Of a DNA stretch of 64,000 nt, positions 42,558 through 50,061 are shown one piece after another; the first letter of the stretch is position 1; each line of letters starts with the position of its first letter. A program made the translations under genes and the position numbers. The stretch is from Lentzea flava (GTDB taxonomy: Bacteria; Actinomycetota; Actinomycetes; Mycobacteriales; Pseudonocardiaceae): contig NZ_BMRE01000008.1 in NCBI RefSeq assembly GCF_014648475.1, forward strand, positions 176,988-240,987, in the 5' to 3' direction. The notes below the pieces were generated by a model, which saw nothing but the letters and a program-made list of their open reading frames with translations, ran no database searches and had not been told where the DNA came from.

Positions 42558-42678
42558 CGACGTTTTGGTTGTGGCCAAAACCTTCGACGGTAATTTCGTC
42601 CGTCTGGAGACTTGGCGGTGGGGCAGGTGCTTGTTGGGGAGAACAGGTCGCCTGGAAGAGGGGATACAGGGGGATTAT

Positions 42679-44367
42679 ATGAAGAGGCACGTGCGCGACA
42701 GTTTCTTCGTCGTGGGCGAAGGTGTGCTGGAAATCGACGACAGAGGTGAGGCCACCACGCGACAGCCCTCCACGGCGGAGGAGTTGCGCAGGTTCCGGTT
42801 CTCGCGACTGGGGCCGAAGGGCCCGCGAACGGACGAGGAGACGCGGGTCGCCCTCGCGACCGCGATCACCGCGAACGTCCCGCAGCCCGACTCGGCGGAT
42901 CCCGCCGTCCCGGCCGGGTTCACCTACCTCGGTCAGTTCGTCGACCACGACCTCACGATGGACCGGACCGAGTCGCAGCTCGGCCAGGACGTCAACCTCG
43001 ACGAACTCATGCAGGGCCGGTCGCCCGCGCTGGACCTCGACTCGGTCTACGGCCGCGGTCCGCGCGACAAGGACGACCAGGTCTTCTACGCCGAGGACGG
43101 CGTGAAGCTCAAGGTCGGCACCACCACGCCGGTGCCGTTCCCGGACGAGGGCACCAACGTGCCGTTCGAGGGCTTCGACCTGCCGCGCCGCGGCGGGACG
43201 GCCGGCACGGCGGCGGATCGGCGGCTTCCGCTGATCCCGGACTCCCGCAACGACGAGAACCTCGTGGTGGCGCAGACGCACCTCGCGTTCATCCGCTTCC
43301 ACAACCGCGTGGTCGACGAGCTCGCGCTCACCGGCCTCACGGGTGAGCGGCTCTTCCGCGCCGCCAAGGAGCTCGTCGTGCGGCACTACCAGTGGATGCT
43401 CAAGACCGACCACCTGCCGCGGATCATCGACCCGGCGATCGTGGACGACGTCTTCACCAACGGCCGCAGGTTCTTCGAGGTGCCCGGCAAGCACTACGGC
43501 CGGGACAACACGCCGACGATGCCGATCGAGTTCTCGGTCGCGTCGTACCGCTTCGGCCACAGCCAGGTCCGCGGCGCGTACCAGTGGAACCGCGTGTTCA
43601 ACTCGACCGGCCCCGGCGGGATCGCGACGTTGTTCCAGCTGTTCACGTTCACCGGCGTGAGCGGCAACTTCGACCCGAGCTCCGGGACGCCCGCCGACCT
43701 CGACGACGTCAACCGGGGCCCGCTGTTCACGTTGCCCAGCAACTGGATCGCGGACTTCCGGCGGCTGTACGACTTCACCGAGGCGGAGCGCGACGACCTG
43801 GTGCCGCCCGCCGAGTTCGGTGGTGGCAACCTCACCAAGCGGATCGACACGCTGCTGGTCGACCCGCTGACGCAGCTGCCGGCGGGCACGTTCGGCGGCC
43901 GCGGCACGGTGTTCACCGAGATCGAGCGCAACCTCGCGTTCCGGAACCTGACCAGGGCCTCGATGATGGAGCTCGCCTCCGGGCAGCAGATCGCCGAGCT
44001 GTTCGGCGTCGAGCCGCTCACGGCCGAGCAGATCCTCGTCGGCAACGGCGGCGCCGTCGTCGACGGGCTGTCCGAGGAGCAGAAGGCCAGGCTGGTCGAG
44101 GCGACCCCGTTGTGGTTCTACATCCTGCGCGAGGCGGAGATCGGCAACGGACGCATGGGCCCGGTCGGCGGGCGGATCACCGCGGAGGTCTTCCACCGCG
44201 CGATGGAGGGCAGCCGGATCTCGATCGTGCGCTCGCCGTACTGGCGGCCCACGCTCGGCCCGGACTCCAGCACGTTCCGCATGGTCGACCTGCTGCTGTT
44301 CGCCTTCGAGGGCAAGGCCGACCTGCTGAACCCGCTCGGGGACCCGCAGCCGGCGCCCGGCAACTGA
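42679..44367 (+). CDS. Animal-type heme peroxidase
   Basis: 562 aa, peroxidase-cyclooxygenase superfamily. Distal His in GQFVDHDLTMDRTES with the Asp that binds the heme ester, Ca-site region further on, catalytic Arg before the proximal His in SYRFGHSQVRGAY, and an ERNLAFRNLTRASMMELASGQQI segment. No signal peptide. ATG 42679 follows CAGGGGGA. Bacterial members oxidise halides or organic substrates with peroxide; function here is unknown. An intergenic hairpin separates it from a DoxX-like gene. Confidence 0.92.
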   Translation: MKRHVRDSFFVVGEGVLEIDDRGEATTRQPSTAEELRRFRFSRLGPKGPRTDEETRVALATAITANVPQPDSADPAVPAGFTYLGQFVDHDLTMDRTESQLGQDVNLDELMQGRSPALDLDSVYGRGPRDKDDQVFYAEDGVKLKVGTTTPVPFPDEGTNVPFEGFDLPRRGGTAGTAADRRLPLIPDSRNDENLVVAQTHLAFIRFHNRVVDELALTGLTGERLFRAAKELVVRHYQWMLKTDHLPRIIDPAIVDDVFTNGRRFFEVPGKHYGRDNTPTMPIEFSVASYRFGHSQVRGAYQWNRVFNSTGPGGIATLFQLFTFTGVSGNFDPSSGTPADLDDVNRGPLFTLPSNWIADFRRLYDFTEAERDDLVPPAEFGGGNLTKRIDTLLVDPLTQLPAGTFGGRGTVFTEIERNLAFRNLTRASMMELASGQQIAELFGVEPLTAEQILVGNGGAVVDGLSEEQKARLVEATPLWFYILREAEIGNGRMGPVGGRITAEVFHRAMEGSRISIVRSPYWRPTLGPDSSTFRMVDLLLFAFEGKADLLNPLGDPQPAPGN

Positions 44368-44379
44368 TCTCTCTCGCCC

Positions 44380-44415
44380 CTCCTGTCTGGCTGGGTGGTG
44401 GCAGTCAGACAGGAG
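44380..44415 (+). promoter_or_regulatory. Intergenic hairpin between the peroxidase and DoxX-like genes
   Basis: CTCCTGTCTG (44380-44389) pairs perfectly with CAGACAGGAG (44406-44415) across a 16-nt loop, and outer GATCTC/GAGATC arms extend it. It ends 10 nt before the DoxX-like ATG, covering its ribosome-binding site, so it could be a terminator, an operator or a translation-control element. Confidence 0.55.
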
Positions 44416-44425
44416 AGGGAGATCG

Positions 44426-44887
44426 ATGTTGCGTCCAGAAACCACACGCCGCGAAAGCACGGAAGAACGCATCACCCGTTTCGCACGGGACGCGGGAATT
44501 CCGCTGCTCCGCATCGGACTGGGGGTCGTGTACCTCTGGTTCGGCGTGCTGAAGCTCTTTCCCGGTGGCAGCCCTGCCCAGGATCTCGTCGAACGCACGG
44601 TGTCCGCGCTCACGTTCGGGATCATCCACGGGGATTTGGCGAGACTGAGTGCCGCGATCACCGAAATCGGGATCGCACTGGTTCTGCTGAGCTTCCGCGC
44701 ACCGCGATTGTGCGCGGTCCTGCTGATCGGTCACGTCGTGCTGGTGTCGACACCGCTGGTGTTGTTCCCCGGCGAGATGTGGGCCGGTCCGCTGCAGGCG
44801 TCCTTCGAAGCGCAGTACATCCTGAAGAACCTGGTGACCGTCGCCGCCGCGGTGGTCATCGCCTCATCGCACTCGAAAGTGCGATAG
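44426..44887 (+). CDS. DoxX-like four-helix membrane protein
   Basis: 153 aa. After a charged N terminus, helices near residues 26-45 (LLRIGLGVVYLWFGVLKLFP), 65-90, 95-115 and 130-148. The first helix with FGxLKLFPGGSP resembles the DoxX/DUF417 group of small redox or thiosulfate-related membrane proteins. Follows the heme peroxidase by 58 bp and may act with it. Starts at ATG 44426. Confidence 0.72.
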   Translation: MLRPETTRRESTEERITRFARDAGIPLLRIGLGVVYLWFGVLKLFPGGSPAQDLVERTVSALTFGIIHGDLARLSAAITEIGIALVLLSFRAPRLCAVLLIGHVVLVSTPLVLFPGEMWAGPLQASFEAQYILKNLVTVAAAVVIASSHSKVR

Positions 44888-44944
44888 CGCGGGAGCCGCT
44901 CGACCCCCAGGCCGGGCGGCTCCCGTTGCTGTACGTTGCGGTCC

Positions 44945-46186
44945 ATGGGGGATTCTTTTGCGCCATTGGCGCATCCAGCTTTTCGTTGGCTGCTCACGGC
45001 CCGTGTGACGAACACGGCCGGCAGCTCGATGGCGCAGATCGCGCTGGTGTTCGCCGTGCGGGACGTGACCGAGTCCGTCACGACACTCGGTCTCGTCGTG
45101 GCGGCGCGCTCCATCGCGAACCTGGTGTTCCTGCTGTGGGGCGGCGTCGTCGCGGACCGTCTGCCCCGGCAGTTCGTGCTCGTCGGGTCCTGCACGGTGT
45201 CCATGGCCAGCCAGGGCCTGCTCGCCGTGCTGGTGCTCACCGGGACCGTGTCCGTGCCGATGTTCGTGGCGCTGGCGGCCGTCAACGGCATGTCGAGCGC
45301 CTTCTCGTTCCCCGCCTCCGCGGCGCTGGCCCCGCAGACGGTGCCCGCCGAGCTGCGGCAACGGGCCAACGCCCTGCAGCGCCTCGGCCAGAACTCCTCG
45401 ATGATCGCCGGCGCGTCGCTCGGCGGCCTGCTGATCGCGTTCGCCGGACCGGGATGGGGCCTGGTCGTGGACGCGGTGTCGTTCGGCCTGGCCGGTCTCG
45501 CGTTCTCGTTCGTGCGCGTGCCGGCCGCTCGCGTCGCCGCCGACCACAAGCCGGGCGTGCTGAGCGAGCTGCGGCTCGGCTGGACGGAGTTCGTGTCGCG
45601 CACCTGGGTCTGGGTCGTCGTCCTGGCCTTCTTCTTCGTCAACGCGGCGTACGCGGGCGGCACGATGGTCCTCGGCCCGGTCATCGCGGACACCGTGATC
45701 GGCCGCGAGACGTGGGGCCTCGTCCTCGCCGCGCAGACCGCGGGCATGGTCGTCGGCGCCTTCGTCGCGATGCGCATCCGCGTGCGGCGCCTGCTGCTGC
45801 TCGGCGTGGTGTGCATCGCGGCGTTCGCGGGCCTGCCGCTGGCGCTCGCCCTGCACCCGGCGCCGTGGCTGCTCATGATCGCCTCGTTCGTCTGCGGTGT
45901 CTGCATGGAACAGTTCGGAGTGGCCTGGGAAACCTCGCTGCAGCACCACGTGCCGGCCGAGCGGCTCGCGCGGGTCTACTCCTACGACATGCTGGGGTCG
46001 ATGGCCGCGGTGCCGCTGGCCCAGCTCGTGGTCGGGCCGGTGTCCGGTGCCGCCGGAGTCACGGCCGCCCTGGTCGGCTGCGCGGTGATCCAGCTGGTCG
46101 CGACGGCCGCGATGGCCGCCTCGCCGTCCGTGCGGTCGGTCGAGAACACCCCTGCGGCCTCACGGGGGAAAGCGCTTGCTGGTTAG
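44945..46186 (+). CDS. MFS transporter (EntS/MFS_3 type)
   Basis: 413 aa, 12 predicted helices. N-terminal half with MGDSFAPLAHPAFRWLLTARVTNTAGSSM and the loop 2-3 motif GGVVADRLPRQ. FPASAALAPQTVPAELRQRANAL is typical of the enterobactin-exporter-like MFS_3 group. Probably a drug or siderophore exporter. ATG 44945 preferred over an in-frame start at 44936. Ends 90 bp before a secreted serine hydrolase gene with its own upstream dyad. Confidence 0.88.
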   Translation: MGDSFAPLAHPAFRWLLTARVTNTAGSSMAQIALVFAVRDVTESVTTLGLVVAARSIANLVFLLWGGVVADRLPRQFVLVGSCTVSMASQGLLAVLVLTGTVSVPMFVALAAVNGMSSAFSFPASAALAPQTVPAELRQRANALQRLGQNSSMIAGASLGGLLIAFAGPGWGLVVDAVSFGLAGLAFSFVRVPAARVAADHKPGVLSELRLGWTEFVSRTWVWVVVLAFFFVNAAYAGGTMVLGPVIADTVIGRETWGLVLAAQTAGMVVGAFVAMRIRVRRLLLLGVVCIAAFAGLPLALALHPAPWLLMIASFVCGVCMEQFGVAWETSLQHHVPAERLARVYSYDMLGSMAAVPLAQLVVGPVSGAAGVTAALVGCAVIQLVATAAMAASPSVRSVENTPAASRGKALAG

Positions 46187-46223
46187 GATGCGGATCTTCG
46201 CAGCAGGGGTTGCGGAGACGTTG

Positions 46224-46253
46224 TGGCACAGTTGACCAAGTACGACTGTGCCA
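46224..46253. promoter_or_regulatory. Inverted repeat upstream of the secreted serine hydrolase
   Basis: TGGCACAGT (46224-46232), 12-nt spacer, ACTGTGCCA (46245-46253): a perfect 9-bp dyad ending 22 nt before the start codon; either an operator or a 5'-UTR hairpin. Confidence 0.5.
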
Positions 46254-46275
46254 GATCATTCGACTGGGGAAGTGA

Positions 46276-47703
46276 ATGAAGCTCAAGCGGTTCACCGTGC
46301 TGTGCACCGCGCTCACGCTGACCGGTGCCACCGTGGCACCGGCGGTGGCTGCGGAAGACAGCCACCTCAAGTTGGCGGAGCGGCTGCGCGAGGCGATCGT
46401 CGCGCAGAACTTCAAGGACGTCATCGACCTGACCCCGCCGGAGCCGACGACGACGGCGACGACGGCGACGGCCAGGTCGGCGGGCCAGAAGGAGAAGTAC
46501 GACCAGAGCCCGGCCGAGCTCATGAACCGGCCTCAGGCGCGGATGTCGCTCTCGGCGGCGGCGGGCAAGCCGCTGCACCAGACGCCGAACATGGACGCCG
46601 CGATCATCCAGCTCGACGACTACGGCCAGCCGAAGTCGGTGGCGAACGTGCTGCTCAGCCCGCAGTACCCGAACGGCGTCGTCGTGCCGGTCAAGCGTCC
46701 GGCGCTGTCGACCGACCAGGTTCGGTACCGCTGGTGGGACGACACCGAGTGGGACGTCAACGGCGGCAAGGGCACGCGTGACGTGCTGGCCGGCCGGGAG
46801 AACGCGCCGATCGACTTCTCCTCGCCGTACCCGGCGTCGGTGCTGAAGCTGATGGTGGGCTTCGGCGTGCTGCGCCTGGCGGACCAGGGCAAGGTCGACC
46901 TCGACGCGGACTACGCCTACAACCCGAACCCGGTGCGCGAGGCGTGCGGCGGGCCGTCGGTGAAGAAGATCCGCCAGCACTTCGACGAGATGATCACGAA
47001 GTCGCAGAACGAGTCGACCTGCGCGCTGATCAAGATGATCCACGACCTGAACGCCTGGGACCAGGTGAACCAGACGTTCGTGGACCTCGGCATGCCGACC
47101 CTGATGGTCACCGGCACCATTCCCGGCAACGGTGGCCGCTGGATCGGCTCGAACATGAGCGGCCTCGACACCGCGAAGCTGCTGCTGCTCATCAACGGCG
47201 GTGGCAACGTGCTGTGGACGACCGACAAGGGCAAGCCGGTCACCAGGAACGAGCTGTCGTACTCCTCGCGGAAGTTCTTCCAGGAGACGCTGCTCGGCCA
47301 GGGCCACAACGAGATGCTGTCCACCCCGAACTGGTGCGGCCGCGACTACCCGGTGCAGGGCCTGCCGCAGCAGGTGCCGTCGCGCTGGATCCAGCCGGAC
47401 GGCACCGTGAAGGTCGGCGACGCGATCTACGACCGTGACGTCCGCCCGTGCAACGAGGCCGCCGAGGTGACCTTCGCGCACAAGACCGGCTGGGTCGACA
47501 CCACCGGTTCCGACGCGGGCATCGTCAAGTCGTTCCGCGGCAAGGACAAGCGCAACTACATCGTCGTCGTGTTCTGCAACCTCGGCACCGACTACGTCGA
47601 CGCCGACCGCCCGGCCGACCCGCCCGGCGTGTTCCCCGTGCTGTACACGCAGAAGTACGCGAAGCTCGGCAAGGCGATCGACAACATCATGAAGAACCTG
47701 TAG
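46276..47703 (+). CDS. Secreted beta-lactamase-like serine hydrolase
   Basis: 475 aa with a signal peptide (FTVLCTALTLTGATVAPAVAAE). Penicillin-binding/beta-lactamase_2 fold: SxxK in YPASVLKLM, an SQNEST stretch in the SDN position (Ser then Asn), and KTG in HKTGWVDTTGSDAG. The usual omega-loop Glu is not evident. An extra Thr-rich N-terminal segment (PPEPTTTATTATA) and a long insert distinguish it from true class A enzymes. It may be a cell-wall hydrolase or esterase rather than a resistance enzyme. Closed by a strong terminator. Confidence 0.85.
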   Translation: MKLKRFTVLCTALTLTGATVAPAVAAEDSHLKLAERLREAIVAQNFKDVIDLTPPEPTTTATTATARSAGQKEKYDQSPAELMNRPQARMSLSAAAGKPLHQTPNMDAAIIQLDDYGQPKSVANVLLSPQYPNGVVVPVKRPALSTDQVRYRWWDDTEWDVNGGKGTRDVLAGRENAPIDFSSPYPASVLKLMVGFGVLRLADQGKVDLDADYAYNPNPVREACGGPSVKKIRQHFDEMITKSQNESTCALIKMIHDLNAWDQVNQTFVDLGMPTLMVTGTIPGNGGRWIGSNMSGLDTAKLLLLINGGGNVLWTTDKGKPVTRNELSYSSRKFFQETLLGQGHNEMLSTPNWCGRDYPVQGLPQQVPSRWIQPDGTVKVGDAIYDRDVRPCNEAAEVTFAHKTGWVDTTGSDAGIVKSFRGKDKRNYIVVVFCNLGTDYVDADRPADPPGVFPVLYTQKYAKLGKAIDNIMKNL

Positions 47704-47710
47704 TTCCCCT

Positions 47711-47737
47711 GGCCGCCCCCACGCGGTGGGGGCGGCC
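47711..47737. terminator. Bidirectional hairpin terminator
   Basis: GGCCGCCCCCAC (47711-47722), loop GCG, GTGGGGGCGGCC (47726-47737): a perfect 12-bp stem filling the 37-bp gap between the convergent serine hydrolase and nitrile hydratase genes. Confidence 0.85.
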
Positions 47738-47740
47738 TCT

Positions 47741-48331
47741 TCACACCGCTGCCGTGCCGATCAGCCCGTTGCGCGTCACCAGCCGCGCAAGCTCCTCTTC
47801 GGACAGTTGCTCGGTGCCCTCCGGCCGCCGCGGCAACACCATGTACCGCGACTCGGCGTTCGCGTCCCACACCCTGATCTCGGTGTCACCCGGCAGCTCG
47901 AACCCGAACTGCTCCAGCACCTCGCGCGGGTGACTGACCACCTTCGACCGGTACGCCGGGCTCTTGTACCAGGTCGGTGACGGCCCGAGCAGCGCGATCG
48001 GATAGCAGCTGCACAACGTGCACACGACCACGTTGTGCACCTTCTCGGTGTTCTCCACCACGTGCAGCCGCTGCACCTGCAGCCCGCCGCCCATCGACAG
48101 CCCGAGCGCGGGCAACGCCTCGTTCGCGTCGTCGAGCAGCTTCGCCTTGAACTCCTCATCCACCCACGCCCGCGCCACCACCCGGAACCCGTTGGCAGGC
48201 GTGGCCTTGTGCGCGAACGCCTCCAGCGCCCGGTCGAGCTCCGCCGCGTCCAGCAGCCCCTTCTCCTCCAGGACCGCTTCCAGCTCCCGCACGCGCGCTG
48301 CGATCGGCGAGTCGTCGTGATCGTCACTCAT
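47741..48331 (-). CDS. nthA: Nitrile hydratase alpha subunit (cobalt type)
   Basis: 196 aa. Metal-binding claw VCTLCSCYP with Cys104, Cys107 and Cys109. Thr in the second position marks the cobalt type (iron enzymes have Ser). Followed by the family stretch LLGPSPTWYKSPAYRSKVVSHPREVLEQFG. Hydrates nitriles to amides; the thiocyanate hydrolase gamma subunit shares this claw. ATG 48331 overlaps the stop of the beta C-terminal gene by 8 nt (ATGAGTGA). Last gene of the three-gene set. No P14K/CobW-like activator is in the window. Confidence 0.92.
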   Translation of the reverse strand: MSDDHDDSPIAARVRELEAVLEEKGLLDAAELDRALEAFAHKATPANGFRVVARAWVDEEFKAKLLDDANEALPALGLSMGGGLQVQRLHVVENTEKVHNVVVCTLCSCYPIALLGPSPTWYKSPAYRSKVVSHPREVLEQFGFELPGDTEIRVWDANAESRYMVLPRRPEGTEQLSEEELARLVTRNGLIGTAAV

Positions 48332-48590
48332 CGCTGAGGTAATCCTCCCAAAGGGACAGTGTCACCGTGTGATCCCCGTGCCCGAACAACTCCCGCGCGG
48401 TGAACCGCACCAGATAGACCGGCTGCGGCCGTTCAACCCCCTGTGCTCTCAGGTCCGCCAGCGGATGCACGCCATCACCGCCGACCACCGTGCCCACCCG
48501 CCCACGCGCGTAGTTCGGCAGTCGCGTGTGATGATCGGGGTCCACAGTGGACGTCCGCACCCGATCGCTCTCCCGGAACCGCTCAGACAT
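48324..48590 (-). CDS. Nitrile hydratase beta subunit, C-terminal half
   Basis: 88 aa. Matches the SH3-like C-terminal half of nitrile hydratase beta: RFRESDRVRTSTVDPDHHTRLPNYARGRVGTV, then PVYLVRFTARELFG and LSLWEDYLSDE. It begins at its own ATG (48590), overlapping the N-terminal gene by 8 nt (ATGTCTGA). The split of beta into two polypeptides resembles thiocyanate hydrolase and, from memory, the toyocamycin nitrile hydratase. Confidence 0.9.
   Translation of the reverse strand: MSERFRESDRVRTSTVDPDHHTRLPNYARGRVGTVVGGDGVHPLADLRAQGVERPQPVYLVRFTARELFGHGDHTVTLSLWEDYLSDE
48541..48551. repeat. TCCACWGTGGA palindrome, copy 4
   Basis: TCCACAGTGGA inside the nitrile hydratase beta C-terminal gene; coding strand reads Ser-Thr-Val-Asp. 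Confidence 0.7.
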
Positions 48591-48834
48591 GACCCTTCTC
48601 CTCGAGAAGCGTCCTGATCGCCCGGAACCAGTTCTCGTAGTACGACGACTCGTGCGACATCGTCCGCTCCACCGCGTCCCGGAACTCGTCCAGGTTGTAG
48701 ACACCGCGCCCGACCAGCGCCCGGTTCATCGCGAACACGTGCGCCTCCCAGTCCGCGTGGAACATCGGCTCGTCGGGCTCCTCGACCACCGGCCCGAACC
48801 CGTCCATCCCTCCGACGTCGTTGATCCTCGGCAT
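48583..48834 (-). CDS. Nitrile hydratase beta subunit, N-terminal half
   Basis: 83 aa. Starts MPRINDVGGMDGFGPVVEEPDEPMFHADWE, the canonical beginning of nitrile hydratase beta (xxIxDxGGMxGFGPV), and continues as helices to SSYYENWFRAIRTLLEEKGHV. In ordinary enzymes this is continuous with the C-terminal half; here it ends with its own stop and the next gene starts within it. First gene of the set, directly behind the epimerase gene (1-bp gap), so all four genes may be one transcript. Confidence 0.9.
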   Translation of the reverse strand: MPRINDVGGMDGFGPVVEEPDEPMFHADWEAHVFAMNRALVGRGVYNLDEFRDAVERTMSHESSYYENWFRAIRTLLEEKGHV

Positions 48835-48835
48835 C

Positions 48836-49756
48836 TCACCTCCTGCGCTCGACCAGATTCTGCGCCGCCGCGGCCCAGTTCGGAAAGTGGAACTCGAACC
48901 CGGCCTGCTCCAGCCTGCGCGGGACGACCCTGCGACTCTTGAGCAGCAACTCGGTGTCACTCCTGATGACGAACGCCCCGACCTCCGCCATCCACCTCGT
49001 CGCGGGCAACCCGACCGGCCTGCCCCAGGCCTTGCGCAACTCCCGCATGAAGTCCTTCTGCGGCAACGGCTCCGGCGCCGCCAGGTTCACCGCCCCCTCG
49101 ATCGGCTCCCTGATCAGCAACGCGACCGCCCGCACGAAGTCGTCGTCGTGAATCCACGACACGTACTGCCGCCCACCCGCGACGGCCCCGCCGAGCCCGA
49201 GCCGCGCCAGCCACGACAGGTAGTCGAACACCCCGCCCCTGTCCGGACTCATCACCATCGCCGCCCGCATCGCGACCTTGCGCGTGTGCGGGGTGTCGGC
49301 CTTCTCAAGCTCCGCCTCCCAGTTCTTCGCGATCTCGACGCTGAACGCCCAGTACCCCGGCACGCCCTCCTCGTCGCCGCCGATGATCCCGGTCGCCTCG
49401 TCGTTGGGCGCGTCGAACCGGTGCGCGTAAATCGTCGCGGTGCTCATCTGCAGCCAGACCTTCGGCGGCTGGTCCGCTCGCGCGATCGCCTCCCCGACCA
49501 CCCGCGCCGAGTCGACCCTCGACCGCATCATCTCGTCGAGGTTCTCCCTGGTGTACCGGCAACTGACGCTCCGCCCCGCCAGATTGATCACCACGTCGGC
49601 ACCGTCGATCTCCTCGGCCCACGCACCGAGCGTCCGCCCGTCCCAGCGCACACCGCTGCTCCGGCTGACGATCACCACCTCGTGCCCGGCCGCTTGCAGT
49701 GCCCTGCGGAGCACCCCACCGACCTGGCCTGTGCCGCCTGGAATCACGATCTTCAT
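48836..49756 (-). CDS. NAD-dependent epimerase/dehydratase-like protein (TIGR01777, YfcH type)
   Basis: 306 aa. Rossmann N terminus MKIVIPGGTGQVGGVLRRAL, VVINLAGRSVSCRYT, QMSTATIYAH and a WIHDDDFVRAV stretch, typical of the YfcH/SulA-like extended SDR group; C-terminal DUF1731-like end (KSRRVVPRRLEQAGFEFHFPNW). Enzymatic role unknown for the group. ATG 49756 chosen. Lies upstream of, and possibly co-transcribed with, the nitrile hydratase genes. Confidence 0.88.
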   Translation of the reverse strand: MKIVIPGGTGQVGGVLRRALQAAGHEVVIVSRSSGVRWDGRTLGAWAEEIDGADVVINLAGRSVSCRYTRENLDEMMRSRVDSARVVGEAIARADQPPKVWLQMSTATIYAHRFDAPNDEATGIIGGDEEGVPGYWAFSVEIAKNWEAELEKADTPHTRKVAMRAAMVMSPDRGGVFDYLSWLARLGLGGAVAGGRQYVSWIHDDDFVRAVALLIREPIEGAVNLAAPEPLPQKDFMRELRKAWGRPVGLPATRWMAEVGAFVIRSDTELLLKSRRVVPRRLEQAGFEFHFPNWAAAAQNLVERRR

Positions 49757-49802
49757 CTCGCCCCCTTCTGTGCCGACGCTAGCTCCCTGAAGCTGAGAGT
49801 TC

Positions 49803-49897
49803 CGGCTTCGCCGACCCGGCACATGCCCTCCTTCGTCGGGCGTGTGCCGGACCGAATTTCTGTGCCTGGTTTTCGTAGGTGGTTGCGGGGCGTGGTC
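49803..49897 (+). repeat. Left 95-bp inverted repeat of the HNH element
   Basis: Matches the reverse complement of 51492-51586 at 91 of 95 positions, with the outer 62 bp identical. Together they bound a 1784-bp segment holding one DUF222/HNH gene. It also contains an internal dyad (CCGGCACA near 49818, TGTGCCGG near 49844). Confidence 0.8.
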
Positions 49898-50061
49898 GTT
49901 TTGCTTTGTTTGTGTTCTTGTTGCGTGCGTGGTTGCTAGTGGTTGCGTGCCGTCGAGAGAGATGGCTGCTATACGGTGCCATAGGGTTTGAGCTGCGGTT
50001 TCACCCGATGGTGTGGTGCTTGATGTCCGTTTTTGTTTTTGATCTCGAATAGAATTGGGGT
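49898..50061. other. T-rich leader of the HNH gene
   Basis: Much richer in T than its surroundings (runs such as GTTTTGCTTTGTTTGTG and GTCCGTTTTTGTTTTTG) and unlike the rest of the window. It must hold the promoter of the HNH gene. No gene is visible. Confidence 0.5.

Noticed and set aside
42520..44661. Minus-strand 713-codon open frame
   Set aside because: Shadow of the heme peroxidase gene, which has intact catalytic motifs on the plus strand.
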